A stretch of DNA of 64,000 nt from CAZCAQ01 sp964496905 (GTDB lineage: Bacteria; Patescibacteriota; WWE3; UBA101185; UBA10185): NCBI GenBank assembly GCA_964496905.1, contig CAZCAQ010000004.1, forward strand, positions 1-64,000, in the 5' to 3' direction. The position numbers and the translations under genes were made by a program. The notes under the pieces were generated by a model that searched no databases, was not told the origin of the DNA, and worked only from the letters and a program-made list of their open reading frames with translations. Positions 15,385 through 24,111 of this stretch are shown piece after piece (position 1 is the first letter of the stretch; every line of letters begins with the position of its first letter).

Positions 15385-16419
15385 TTATTTAACCTCCTTT
15401 AAGGCAAGACCAACAGAAGTTACAAAAACGGGGCCTTGTTCAATTAAAAAGTCTTTATCTTTTTGAATTTTTGAGGAAAGAAGAATATTCTTCCACGGAT
15501 TAGCTAGTTCGACTTCAACATTTGTATTATTTGCAATATAAAATAGTATTCCCGGCATTAGGGCAGATCCTCCAGAAAGTATTACTTTATTAATGGTAAC
15601 ACTAGGGTTGTGGGTTGTATAGTAAGTTTTTGATCTATTTATTTCGCCCAAAATGTTGTCAAAAACGGGCTGAATCACATTAAAAATTTTGCCTTCTGCT
15701 TGAGAGCTGTCTAAACCATAGGTTTTTTTGTATTCTTCGGCTTGAGAAACATCGATTTTTAGTGCTTGGGAAAGGGCTTTTGTTATTTCAGCACCGCCAA
15801 TGTTAATGCTTCGGGTAAAGCGAACGTATCCCTTGTATGAAACAATAACTTGAGTAGATTCGGCGCCAATGTTAACTATAATCGAGGCACTAGACGCGCC
15901 TGGCGCGTTATAAAGTGACCTCTGGAGCGCTAAAGTTTCTGGTTCTATGCCTTTGGTGTTTAAACCTGCTTCTTTAATTATTTGAACGTATTTTTCTAAA
16001 ACCAGCTTTTTGGCCGCTACCAACAGAATGTTCATTTTTCCTTCTTCTCCAGCGTCATCTTCAATAATTTGAAAATCGTAGTTAACTTCATCTAGGGGAA
16101 GGGGAATGTATTGTTCGGCTTCGTAGGTAATTGAGCTTTTTAGTTCTTTAGCCGTCATTTTTGGGTAACTTATTACGCGAGTAAAAACATTAGATTCAGG
16201 CAAACCAACAACCGCATCATTAGTGGAAAAGTTCTGTTCTTGAAGAAACGTTTTAAGCACGGCCGCGTATTCCGATACGGATTCGGGATTATCGGACTTT
16301 AAATCAAGCTTGGGTGACTGAAATACGCCAAAGCTTTTTAAGACAAATTTGCCTTTGTCACTTTCAAGCTCTACGGCGCGGAAATTATTGGAACCTAGAT
16401 CTAAACCTAATACGGGCAT
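15385..16419 (-). CDS. pilM: Type IV pilus assembly ATPase-like protein PilM
   Basis: 344 residues with an actin/FtsA-like fold: LGLDLGSNNFRAVEL (phosphate 1), NIGAESTQVIV (phosphate 2) and ILSGGSALMPGI (adenosine motif). PilM sits on the cytoplasmic face and binds the PilN N-terminus. The promoter is excellent (TTGACT, 17 bases, TACAAT, six bases to ATG), so pilMNO appears to have its own leaderless start besides any read-through from the pilin genes upstream. Confidence 0.92.
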   Translation of the reverse strand: MPVLGLDLGSNNFRAVELESDKGKFVLKSFGVFQSPKLDLKSDNPESVSEYAAVLKTFLQEQNFSTNDAVVGLPESNVFTRVISYPKMTAKELKSSITYEAEQYIPLPLDEVNYDFQIIEDDAGEEGKMNILLVAAKKLVLEKYVQIIKEAGLNTKGIEPETLALQRSLYNAPGASSASIIVNIGAESTQVIVSYKGYVRFTRSINIGGAEITKALSQALKIDVSQAEEYKKTYGLDSSQAEGKIFNVIQPVFDNILGEINRSKTYYTTHNPSVTINKVILSGGSALMPGILFYIANNTNVEVELANPWKNILLSSKIQKDKDFLIEQGPVFVTSVGLALKEVK

Positions 16420-16425
16420 AGTAAA

Positions 16426-16454
16426 ATTGTAATTTTAAGTAGGCACATAGTCAA
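16426..16454 (-). promoter_or_regulatory. pilMNO promoter, leaderless
   Basis: On the minus strand: TTGACT (16454-16449), 17 bases, TACAAT (16431-16426), six bases, ATG 16419. Confidence 0.75.
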
Positions 16455-16469
16455 TTGGCAAAACATGAA

Positions 16470-17291
16470 TTAAGGGTTTACTTGAACATTCGTAAGCGGA
16501 TCAGCTGTTGAATTTTGAAACAATACGTACTCAAAGTCTACGGGCAAAAACGTATCGCTTTTGGTAACAGTGACAGTTCTACTTACGCCGCCAGATGTAC
16601 CCACAGATGTTATTTTTACACCTTGAGAAGGTATTGTAGCACTACCAGTTGGCCTAACATAAACTTTTGCATCTCCATAAACGGTTCGCACACGCAAAAA
16701 CTGTGGATTTGTTTTACCTGTGACTGTAAAGCAGCTGTTGTAACCAAAATTTGCAGTTGCCGTACTAAATCCGTTTGAATAACTAGCCGTTGTTGCATTG
16801 TAGGCATAAGAGTCGGCTTGGTAGTTTCCAGAACTACCGTGCACAAGCATGGCTATGACGGAGGGTTTTGTACCATTGGACAAGTCATTCCAGCAAACGT
16901 TAATGTTTCCGCTACCATAACCGGTTAAATTTACTTCAGCCGCGCCATTTGTAGAGGCAGCAACTTCGTATGCGGCTGTGGAATTGCCCAAAAAACTAAG
17001 TGTTGCAGTTGCGGAACCTGAAAAATCACCACTTGAAACACTCAAAGTACATTCAGAACCACAATTATTATATGTAATGTAATCTTTTAAAGTTTGAAAA
17101 TCTTTTAAAAGTAGGCGTTCAGCAAGCCCTTGCGCCGTGGCATCTGCTCTGTAAGAAAAGTCTGTCGTTACACGAGAACGTAGATTTGTAATAAATGTAG
17201 CCGAAACTCCTGCGCCAATTATTAGCGCCATAGTCATAATAACCAGGATAATTGCAAGTGTTTGACCTTTTTGATTGATATTAAAGATCAT
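16470..17291 (-). CDS. PilX/GspK-like pilus protein
   Basis: 273 residues. The N-terminus KGQTLAIILVIMTMALIIGAGVSATF resembles a prepilin helix, but the Glu normally at mature position 5 is missing, as in GspK/PilX minor pilins at the pilus tip. A large beta-rich C-terminal domain with two cysteine pairs follows. It is a paralogue of the product at 21187: both have KGQ at the cleavage site, a RxxAxAxGxAER-like segment near residue 55, and a late VxITSVGxxGG...RTVTVTK-like stretch. It is the last gene of the pilin cluster before pilM. Confidence 0.7.
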   Translation of the reverse strand: MIFNINQKGQTLAIILVIMTMALIIGAGVSATFITNLRSRVTTDFSYRADATAQGLAERLLLKDFQTLKDYITYNNCGSECTLSVSSGDFSGSATATLSFLGNSTAAYEVAASTNGAAEVNLTGYGSGNINVCWNDLSNGTKPSVIAMLVHGSSGNYQADSYAYNATTASYSNGFSTATANFGYNSCFTVTGKTNPQFLRVRTVYGDAKVYVRPTGSATIPSQGVKITSVGTSGGVSRTVTVTKSDTFLPVDFEYVLFQNSTADPLTNVQVNP

Positions 17292-17310
17292 GATTTAGTG
17301 TTTAAATTGC

Positions 17311-17880
17311 TTAATATGTGCCCTTTGCAACAATTGTTGTTTTAATTACAACTTCTCCTGAAAAAGCACTACTTGTGGATGCGCCGTTGTTTTTTTCAAA
17401 ACGCATATTTAGAGTTAGCGCGCTTGGAGTACTTGCTGGATTGGCGTTAGTAAAACATGAAGATGTAACGCAAGAAACTCTTACTGAATCTGCATCCGTA
17501 ACTTCTACAGGAGTACCGCCGTCTACGCTTCGCTTTATGCATTGAACTGGCTGGCTATTCGCGGTACAAGTTGCAAGTTCATATTTTACAACTATTGGTA
17601 AAGAACTATCTAATAGCTTTGTTGTAAATTCTACCTTATCATTGTTTATAAAGTTGACGGATGTAGCATTTTTAAACTCTTTTTCAATTTTAGACACCAC
17701 AAAGTTAGTGGACCTTTCTAACTCGTTTGTGGCTTGAGTTTTTGCATAACTTCTAACCAGTGACAAAATTATATCGCCAGTTACTCCTACCGTTAGCCCT
17801 ATTAAGCCTATTACAATTAAAAGTTCAATTAGCGTATACCCAGCAGAATTTTTGGTTGTTTTAAGTGTATGTTTAATCAT
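17311..17880 (-). CDS. Minor prepilin, PilW/PulJ-like
   Basis: 189 residues. A prepilin motif (AGYTLIELLIVIGLIG, Glu5 present) follows a 15-residue leader, and the C-terminal part is beta-rich with a disulphide-like cysteine pair. ATG 17880 overlaps the preceding stop (TAATG), a coupled arrangement; a start five codons earlier is less likely. In the series PilV-like, PilW-like, PilX-like it fills the PilW/GspJ place. Processed by PilD. Confidence 0.75.
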   Translation of the reverse strand: MIKHTLKTTKNSAGYTLIELLIVIGLIGLTVGVTGDIILSLVRSYAKTQATNELERSTNFVVSKIEKEFKNATSVNFINNDKVEFTTKLLDSSLPIVVKYELATCTANSQPVQCIKRSVDGGTPVEVTDADSVRVSCVTSSCFTNANPASTPSALTLNMRFEKNNGASTSSAFSGEVVIKTTIVAKGTY

Positions 17881-18356
17881 TATTGGTTTTTCCAATTTGA
17901 AATATCAGTAACTATAGTTGTTGATTTAGTGTTTGGTCCCACTTCCCAAGTTACAACAGATGTAACTCGAATTATATTTTCATCGGGCGAGTTTGGGTAC
18001 ACAAAGTAAAAGTAGCGTGTTACTTTTGATAAGTTACTAACACCTAGCTCCTCTTCACCTGCATCAAACCCATCATTATTAGTATTTACATGACATTTAG
18101 CCGATGAACCAAGACAAATTGCGAGCAAAGTCTTGTAATCATCCCAAAACGTTTGTTTATCCTTTACAACTCGAATTAGCTCTATTTGCTCTGCCGCAAG
18201 CTTTGAACCTTCTAGCAAAAATTTGCTTTCTTGCGAAGATCTTAATGTGTAAACCGCTAGCGAAACTAAGGCTGTTATAACTACAACAGAAATCCCTAAA
18301 GCTAAAATTGTTTCAACTAAGCCTATTCCGTTTTGATTGATTTTTTTTATTGGCAT
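17880..18356 (-). CDS. Minor prepilin, PilV/GspI-like
   Basis: 158 residues. NGIGLVETILALGISVVVITAL is a prepilin segment with Glu at position 5 of the mature protein (GLVE), typical of PilV/GspI. The domain has one cysteine pair. It overlaps the GspH-like gene start by ten bases upstream and the next gene by TAATG downstream. Expected to join a minor-pilin complex that primes pilus assembly. Confidence 0.75.
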   Translation of the reverse strand: MPIKKINQNGIGLVETILALGISVVVITALVSLAVYTLRSSQESKFLLEGSKLAAEQIELIRVVKDKQTFWDDYKTLLAICLGSSAKCHVNTNNDGFDAGEEELGVSNLSKVTRYFYFVYPNSPDENIIRVTSVVTWEVGPNTKSTTIVTDISNWKNQ

Positions 18357-18871
18357 GGAGTACTTTTTGGAATTCTTTTAATTAACCCTGCTGAATTAAC
18401 AGTAACTTGATAACAATCGGCGCCTGCACTTCCTCTTTTAACAAAAAATTCTGTAGTGCCAGTTGCATCACCATTCCCAAGCGAAAAAAATACACAACCT
18501 GTCCCGTGTGAGACAATATCATCGCCTAAGTTTGCTTTTCGTTCTTCTACCGGATTTGTACAAGACTCCGCAAGAGTCTGAGAAGTAGCTCTTGTTAAGT
18601 AAACATAGTCACTACTATTTGCAACAAACTTTAACCCCCAATGCGTTACTACAGAACTGGAGTTATTGCCTTTTTTTCCGGACATTGCGTTATTTTGGAC
18701 ATTGTATAAATCATTAACAATTTGCTCTTGCGCTTGTCTTAGTTCTTGATTACGGGTGTATGCCGAAAAAGAGGGGATTAGTGCACCAGTCATAATGGCT
18801 ATTATGGAAACTACAACCAAAAGCTCAACCATTGTAAAGCCTTTTGCTGTAATTTGGACAGTTTTTAGCAT
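18347..18871 (-). CDS. Minor prepilin, GspH/FimT-like
   Basis: 174 residues. KGFTMVELLVVVSIIAIMTGALIPSF, then QELRQAQEQIVNDLYNVQNNA, matches the GspH/FimT layout, in which a second helix after the pilin stalk carries conserved Gln/Asn. Paired cysteines near the end (DCYQV ... STPCQ). It follows the pilin at 18892 with 20 bases between. Confidence 0.78.
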   Translation of the reverse strand: MLKTVQITAKGFTMVELLVVVSIIAIMTGALIPSFSAYTRNQELRQAQEQIVNDLYNVQNNAMSGKKGNNSSSVVTHWGLKFVANSSDYVYLTRATSQTLAESCTNPVEERKANLGDDIVSHGTGCVFFSLGNGDATGTTEFFVKRGSAGADCYQVTVNSAGLIKRIPKSTPCQ

Positions 18872-18891
18872 ACTTAAATGGTAACAGAACT

Positions 18892-19416
18892 TTATAAAAG
18901 AGTTAAGTCGTTTCCAAGTTCGTAATAGTTGGTATCGTCGCCCCCGTCACTTGTCATGTGAGTTGTGTCTGCTTCAAGTTGAACACGCAGCTCATAGGAA
19001 GTCCCATTATGCCTATACATATAACGGTAGGTGGCGTCATTTATTGGATCAATGGGCAATTTGGAGTAGTAAGACGACAAATTGGTGTTTGTACCAAGCC
19101 AACCTTGCGAAATGTTAGAAACTGGGCCTAATGCTCCTGAAGGCAAAGTATTGCTGTAGTAAGTAGTATCTACAGTTCCTGGGTACGATCCAGTGTCGAC
19201 TTTTGCCTCAACGAACATTCGTTCAAGAGTAGAAAGATCAGAAATGCGTTTTTTATCGCGAGTTTCTGTATAAAGTATTTGGGGCTTTAGTACCATGATA
19301 AGAAAAGTGGCGAGTATTGTAATAATTGCAATGCCTATTATTAGCTCAAAAAGGGTGAATCCTTTGTTATTAAGTTTGATTATTGCAAGTTGTTTTTTAT
19401 GGATTTTGCACACCAT
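18892..19416 (-). CDS. Type IV prepilin-like protein
   Basis: About 174 residues. KGFTLFELIIGIAIITILATF is the cleavage site and stalk, followed by a small globular domain. The C-terminus SDGGDDTNYYELGNDLTLL is close to that of the main pilin at 26448 (SDGGDNVAVYELGTTLVLL), a shared pilin subfamily trait. The start is uncertain: ATG 19416 gives a 17-residue leader and a 20-base overlap with the gene upstream; an ATG ten codons earlier is possible. Confidence 0.75.
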   Translation of the reverse strand: MVCKIHKKQLAIIKLNNKGFTLFELIIGIAIITILATFLIMVLKPQILYTETRDKKRISDLSTLERMFVEAKVDTGSYPGTVDTTYYSNTLPSGALGPVSNISQGWLGTNTNLSSYYSKLPIDPINDATYRYMYRHNGTSYELRVQLEADTTHMTSDGGDDTNYYELGNDLTLL

Positions 19417-19951
19417 AACATTTTGGCGTTGGGTTTGAAAGATCATAACAGTTATTAACTGTGTTCGAGATTGTATTACACATGCTTTCCTCGGCTGAGG
19501 ACTCCATTTCCGTAGAGGCCATTAGTATATACACATTGCCATCAGATTTATAACTGTAATCGAACATATCATCCGAGCAACCCCCAGTACTACTTGAGTA
19601 TTGTGAGTTCGCCTCACTTGGCTCATTATATAAAGGGTCTCTTGGAACTACGCTTAAATATTTACCATTTGTTAGTTCGTAATTTATTTGTCCCGGGCTA
19701 TTTCCAACACCAGCTACTGCAAATGCTCCATTAGTAGTAGGATATTGTCTGTTATCCGCAAAATAAAGTTCTAATGCAGTTTGGATACGCTTTATGTCAG
19801 TCTTACGCTGAGCGTCACGTGTTTTTTTTCGAACACCTGTTGGATTAATGACTGTTAAAAGCAATCCGGCAAGTATAGAAATGATTAGCACAACTATTAA
19901 AAGTTCTATTAATGTAAATCCTTTTTTGTTTTTAGTTTTAGTTTTTATCAT
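19397..19951 (-). CDS. Type IV prepilin-like protein
   Basis: 184 residues. MIKTKTKNKKGFTLIELLIVVLIISILAG gives a short basic leader and a Glu5-containing stalk, then VINPTGVRKKTRDAQRKTDIKRIQTALELYFADNRQYP, the typical stalk end of this pilin class. Six cysteines lie in the C-terminal half. ATG 19951 lies two bases after the preceding stop; earlier in-frame ATGs would place non-pilin sequence upstream of the leader. Confidence 0.8.
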   Translation of the reverse strand: MIKTKTKNKKGFTLIELLIVVLIISILAGLLLTVINPTGVRKKTRDAQRKTDIKRIQTALELYFADNRQYPTTNGAFAVAGVGNSPGQINYELTNGKYLSVVPRDPLYNEPSEANSQYSSSTGGCSDDMFDYSYKSDGNVYILMASTEMESSAEESMCNTISNTVNNCYDLSNPTPKCYGVQNP

Positions 19952-19953
19952 AA

Positions 19954-20454
19954 TTAATACGGAGTAGCACAAACTGGAACTTTTAGAGCACCACATACTC
20001 TGCATTGATACATTTGTCCTTGTGATGACCCATATTTTAAGCAACTTGTACCCGCAGTTCCGCTTCTTTCGGTTTTAACGCTAAGTACAAAATCGGTGGA
20101 TCCATCTTCAATATAATAAGTATAGTCAAATCCAACGCCCTCAGCCACTGGCCAATTTTTAATATAGTCCTTTAAAACAGGGTGGGCAGCAATAGCTGCA
20201 GTATTTGGAATATTGCCACCTAAATCAGCAGGAGTAGGATACTTGTCCTCAGCTGCATTATACGTTTCTAGAGCCTGTGCTAGTTTTTCCATATTAGCCA
20301 TTCTTACACCATCTCTAGCAGCGCCTTGTGAACGGCGAGGATTAATTACGCTAAGTAAAACTGCAGACAAAATACCAATTACTGATACTACAATTAAAAG
20401 TTCTATAAGTGTAAATCCATATTTCCGATTGTGTTTTTGTAAGTTGTGTTTCAT
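19954..20454 (-). CDS. Type IV prepilin-like protein
   Basis: 166 residues. Leader MKHNLQKHNRKYG, then FTLIELLIVVSVIGIL and VINPRRSQGAARDGVRMANMEKLAQALETYNAAEDKYP. The C-terminus has a CRVCG pair near CATPY, close in plan to the neighbouring pilin at 20501. A GAGGGG lies about ten bases upstream of ATG 20454. A hairpin separates it from the stronger pilin gene just upstream. Confidence 0.8.
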   Translation of the reverse strand: MKHNLQKHNRKYGFTLIELLIVVSVIGILSAVLLSVINPRRSQGAARDGVRMANMEKLAQALETYNAAEDKYPTPADLGGNIPNTAAIAAHPVLKDYIKNWPVAEGVGFDYTYYIEDGSTDFVLSVKTERSGTAGTSCLKYGSSQGQMYQCRVCGALKVPVCATPY

Positions 20455-20462
20455 ATTCAAGC

Positions 20463-20486
20463 AAGTCCCCTCAAAAGAAGGGACTT
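20463..20486 (-). terminator. Intergenic hairpin between two pilin genes
   Basis: AAGTCCC pairs with GGGACTT (20463-20469 with 20480-20486). There is no T-run on the minus strand, so it probably works as a partial terminator or mRNA stabiliser downstream of the strongly translated pilin at 20501. Confidence 0.5.
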
Positions 20487-20500
20487 GAAAAGTAACCAAG

Positions 20501-21016
20501 TTATTGCGTCGCTGTTATTGATCTACATGTGCTAGGCACAGCCCATGTTACTGCCTGAAGAGTACCTGTGGCAGTACAAGCATATATTTGACCTGAATGG
20601 CTTGAGTGATATACAAAAGTATTACCACTTAAACCCTCTGCTGCTCGAGTTATATAAAAGTATTCATCGTTGGCTGTAGCGGGATCATCGTTCCAATAAT
20701 AGGTCCAATTAGTTGCCGCATTATCAATGGCTTGAAATCCAAAGGTACATGTGTTTGCTGCGCCAACTACAGCTGCTAGTAGGCCAGTAATCTCTCCATT
20801 CAACTCAGCACAGTTTGGATACGTACCATATGCAGAGTATGTACCTTGCGCGGATAGTGCAATTTTATTCATTGATGCCTGAATTCCTGCATCACGTGCT
20901 CTACCTCGAGCCCTCGCAGGGTTAATAACGGCAATTAATACCGCAACCAAAATACCAATAATAACAATAACGATTAAAAGCTCTATGAGCGTAAAACCTT
21001 TTCTATTTAGTTTCAT
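20501..21016 (-). CDS. Probable major type IV pilin
   Basis: 171 residues. Leader MKLNRKG, stalk FTLIELLIVIVIIGILVAVLIAV with Glu5, then INPARARGRARDAGIQASMNKIALSAQGTYSAYGTYP and a domain with cysteine pairs. AAGGAGG (21030-21024) lies seven bases before ATG 21016, one of the strongest Shine-Dalgarno sequences in the window, and a long leader of about 100 bases suggests its own promoter. This points to high expression, hence a major or abundant pilin. An ATG 18 codons upstream would lie before the Shine-Dalgarno and is rejected. Confidence 0.82.
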   Translation of the reverse strand: MKLNRKGFTLIELLIVIVIIGILVAVLIAVINPARARGRARDAGIQASMNKIALSAQGTYSAYGTYPNCAELNGEITGLLAAVVGAANTCTFGFQAIDNAATNWTYYWNDDPATANDEYFYITRAAEGLSGNTFVYHSSHSGQIYACTATGTLQAVTWAVPSTCRSITATQ

Positions 21017-21023
21017 AGGGTTT

Positions 21024-21030
21024 CCTCCTT
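21024..21030 (-). promoter_or_regulatory. Strong Shine-Dalgarno of pilin gene
   Basis: AAGGAGG with seven-base spacing fixes the start at 21016. Such sites are rare among the core genes here. Confidence 0.8.
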
Positions 21031-21186
21031 GTGAAAATGAAGCCACTTTACGTCCGCTAATGCGACTCACTTTCTGAATAAATAATTAGTTGAAGAAAAG
21101 TATTCGAGTTAAATGTAGCTAAAAAAGCTTTAGCAATGAAATTGGGCAGTTTCATGTTAAAAGTATAACCAGATAAAAAACTTAAA

Positions 21187-22098
21187 TCAATTGGTTGTTA
21201 CATCTCCTTTGTCAGAATAAATTGCATAATCAAAAAACGAATAAACCGCATAAGGATAGGTTTTTGTAACGCGCACGGCTCTACGAATTTTTTTGCCGCC
21301 TTGCTCAAGTTCGCCAACTGATTCAATTATAAATCCTTGGGTGGCTAATTGATTGCCATTTGAACCAACTATGGCACCTTTTTCTATTTGACCATCTATT
21401 GGTCGAATTCTAAGGCGCTGGGAACCATTCATAGCAATATTTGGGGAGCATTGAGTGTATTCTGCATATGAATTATCGTGTGAGCTACTTGCAACAGGAA
21501 AACCAACTGTGCTGACAAGTGTTGAACCAGCACTTGGAGTAATTGCCCCTTTAGTTTTAACAACTATTTCTGCACCTTCTTGAGCATAACCCGCATACAA
21601 AATGGTAGCAGGGGATCCACCAGCTGATGACCAGCAAACCCTAACATTTGTATTTTCTGTTGTGTCCAAACGTACTTCTTTAACGTCTGCCATTGTTAAA
21701 TTAGCAAATTTTACTTGGGGCGTTTTAGGCATGTAATTTACGGTAACGTAAGCTCGCGATGAAAGAGTAGGTGAATACTCAAATGTCACTAAGCATCCTT
21801 TGGCTTTAGCATCCGCTACCGCTGTGGGATCAGTACTTTCCAACTCTGTAAGGGTATCGCAATCTCCAGAAGTTAATAAAGCTTCAAGTTCGACAAAATT
21901 CTTTTGTAACATTCTTTCGGCACCGCCTTCAGCAGCAGCCAACACTCTTGCGGATGTATCTGTGTCTGAAACTCTAGATAGGGAAGTAATAGTTCTTGCC
22001 GATACGGCAATTCCTAATCCTAATGCAATAACCATAGCTACCACTACAAATAAAATAACCTGGCCTTTTTGATTTACTTTTAAAAATGAATGCGGCAT
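21187..22098 (-). CDS. PilX/GspK-like pilus protein
   Basis: 303 residues. The N-terminus KGQVILFVVVAMVIALGLGIAVSA lacks Glu5, as in tip minor pilins of the GspK/PilX type, and is paralogous to the protein at 16470. ATG 22098 overlaps the stop of the large secreted gene upstream (TAATG), so the two are translationally coupled and probably work together at the pilus tip. The C-terminus runs into a region with short inverted repeats (about 21110-21160) that may end the transcript. Confidence 0.72.
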   Translation of the reverse strand: MPHSFLKVNQKGQVILFVVVAMVIALGLGIAVSARTITSLSRVSDTDTSARVLAAAEGGAERMLQKNFVELEALLTSGDCDTLTELESTDPTAVADAKAKGCLVTFEYSPTLSSRAYVTVNYMPKTPQVKFANLTMADVKEVRLDTTENTNVRVCWSSAGGSPATILYAGYAQEGAEIVVKTKGAITPSAGSTLVSTVGFPVASSSHDNSYAEYTQCSPNIAMNGSQRLRIRPIDGQIEKGAIVGSNGNQLATQGFIIESVGELEQGGKKIRRAVRVTKTYPYAVYSFFDYAIYSDKGDVTTN

Positions 22099-24110
22099 TA
22101 GTCTAGAACCTCCCAAGTTAAGTCAACCTTTGTTAAACCTGAAACTGTGTCTGCATTTAAATCAAATTCAGATAAAAGCCATGCATACGAAGGGTCAAAA
22201 TTAACATGAGTAGCTGGATACTCGTTTTCGGTGCCGCGATCCCACCCAAAAATAACATTGTTACCGGAACCACTGTTATCTGAACCGCTGGTAGCAACAA
22301 GGCCCTTGTACATTAATGATAAATCATTTTTTGAAGGAGTTGCTCCTCCACGGGGTATAAAGCTAACACCTGCTGTAGTTACGACAGCTGCCTGAAAATT
22401 CGGTGCTCCATTTACGCTTATTGTATTAGAACCAAAGTTAGCATTACCTGTAAAAGTCACTGGCACGTCAGTAATTATTAAAAGGCGGGAACTTCCATTT
22501 GCAGTAAGGTTACGTGAAAAATTTATTGTATTTGAACCAGCATTGCCATGCACATAAACAATTGCCAAATCACCAGTTCCACTCACACTATAAGAGGTAG
22601 GTGGAGTGCCTAAATTTGGATTTAACCAAGAGTTAAATTCTCCATAACTTACAGCATAAATTTTTGATTGAAATGTATTTCCATTAGGCATGGATGTTTC
22701 CCAAGATGAAGGTGGATTTGCTAAATTTGGAAAAACAAGTCCCCATGTTGGATCAACAGACATATTGGTCATCTTGGCACCTGAATTAGCATAACGACCA
22801 GTAGGTGTAATACTAGAATTTCCCAGGACTGACCCGCTGCCTGCAGTTATAATGTTATTGGTAAACCCAGTAGCTATACCCGCTGTGGCCGAATCTCTAT
22901 CACGAACATCTTTGCCTGCAAAAACATCTCCATTATTTGTCGAATACCATGGTAAATCATTGACGGGAAGGGCAGTGTAAGTAAAACCAAGATGCAGATT
23001 GTTGTTACCATTAGGATTTGGCGGTGTAAAAAACACAGTACAACCGCTAATACTATCAACATTGTATGACTTATTGCCTATTTTTGCCGACGACAGAGTA
23101 TAAGTACCACCTTGTGGATGCGTCATTTGGCCCATGGAAACACAAACTCGAACCTTATCTCCATCTAACAGCAAATTGTTAATATCATACTGAGGTGGAT
23201 TTCCCTTTGGGTCGTAATTTGTTTCACCAACTTGAGTATTTGATCCATCATCAACTTGAAATCTTAACTTTACTGTACCGGTCAAATCTAAGTCATCTAG
23301 CCTGCAGTTTGCTCTTTGTGAAGCATTTGCGTTACTTGTACAACTAGAAGGAGATGGCTCTATTCCCCACAAAAAACCCTCAAAATCAGTTTCATCGGCT
23401 GGGGGAGGTGGTACTGGATCGCATGTAACGGTACTGGCATAGCCAATGGATTCTCTTGAAACTATATACATGTTTCCGTCTCTAGGTACGTTAAAAGAAC
23501 CTGTTGATACCATTGTTGAGGAAGGGCCTGATGAACAGTGAATAGGGACAGACGTGTTAGGCGTACTTGGAAAGCTGTTATTTTGTTTTGTACAAAAAGT
23601 TAAATTTGCTGGTAATGTGTTTTTAGTCCATTTTTCGGTAGTACTATAAAATCCCTCTCTATCATTTGTTTCCCCATCATCATCAATAAGTACATACCTA
23701 AAAACACACTTGTTTTTTTTATAGTCTCTTTCAGTGACCCATCCAATTTCGTCAACTAAGGCTATGTTTGGGGCACCAGGAGCATATAGTTTAGGCTCCA
23801 CAGTAGAATCAGTTTTCCAAACTTCATCGATGTTACATGGTCCTTTACCAGTGATGCACCCTTCACTACCGCCAAGTTGAACCCTGGTAACACCTGCACG
23901 TAATAATTCAAACCTGGCAGGAGTATAACGCTTAACAACTAATCTATTTAGCACTTTGTCATCGTTTTCTATCCAAGTGCCAACAGGTGTATTAGCGTGT
24001 CCGCCACCCAAATACACAAAAGTTGGAAGACTTTGCGCAAAAACACCTTGGTGAGTTACTCCAACTAAACCAATAAAAGTAGCTATAAATAGAAGAAGTT
24101 TAAATTTCAT
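22098..24110 (-). CDS. Large secreted protein, candidate pilus-tip adhesin
   Basis: 670 residues with a clear signal peptide (MKFKLLLFIATFIGLVGVTHQGVFA). The mature protein is Asn/Ser/Gly/Thr-rich and beta-rich with many cysteines in the first 350 residues; it has a proline run near 235, and a repetitive glycine-rich part near 480-600. No family recognised. It lies inside the pilin cluster, coupled to a GspK/PilX-like tip pilin, the place where PilY1-type adhesins are found in other bacteria. The adhesin role is inference from position only. Confidence 0.7.
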   Translation of the reverse strand: MKFKLLLFIATFIGLVGVTHQGVFAQSLPTFVYLGGGHANTPVGTWIENDDKVLNRLVVKRYTPARFELLRAGVTRVQLGGSEGCITGKGPCNIDEVWKTDSTVEPKLYAPGAPNIALVDEIGWVTERDYKKNKCVFRYVLIDDDGETNDREGFYSTTEKWTKNTLPANLTFCTKQNNSFPSTPNTSVPIHCSSGPSSTMVSTGSFNVPRDGNMYIVSRESIGYASTVTCDPVPPPPADETDFEGFLWGIEPSPSSCTSNANASQRANCRLDDLDLTGTVKLRFQVDDGSNTQVGETNYDPKGNPPQYDINNLLLDGDKVRVCVSMGQMTHPQGGTYTLSSAKIGNKSYNVDSISGCTVFFTPPNPNGNNNLHLGFTYTALPVNDLPWYSTNNGDVFAGKDVRDRDSATAGIATGFTNNIITAGSGSVLGNSSITPTGRYANSGAKMTNMSVDPTWGLVFPNLANPPSSWETSMPNGNTFQSKIYAVSYGEFNSWLNPNLGTPPTSYSVSGTGDLAIVYVHGNAGSNTINFSRNLTANGSSRLLIITDVPVTFTGNANFGSNTISVNGAPNFQAAVVTTAGVSFIPRGGATPSKNDLSLMYKGLVATSGSDNSGSGNNVIFGWDRGTENEYPATHVNFDPSYAWLLSEFDLNADTVSGLTKVDLTWEVLD

Positions 24111-24111
24111 G

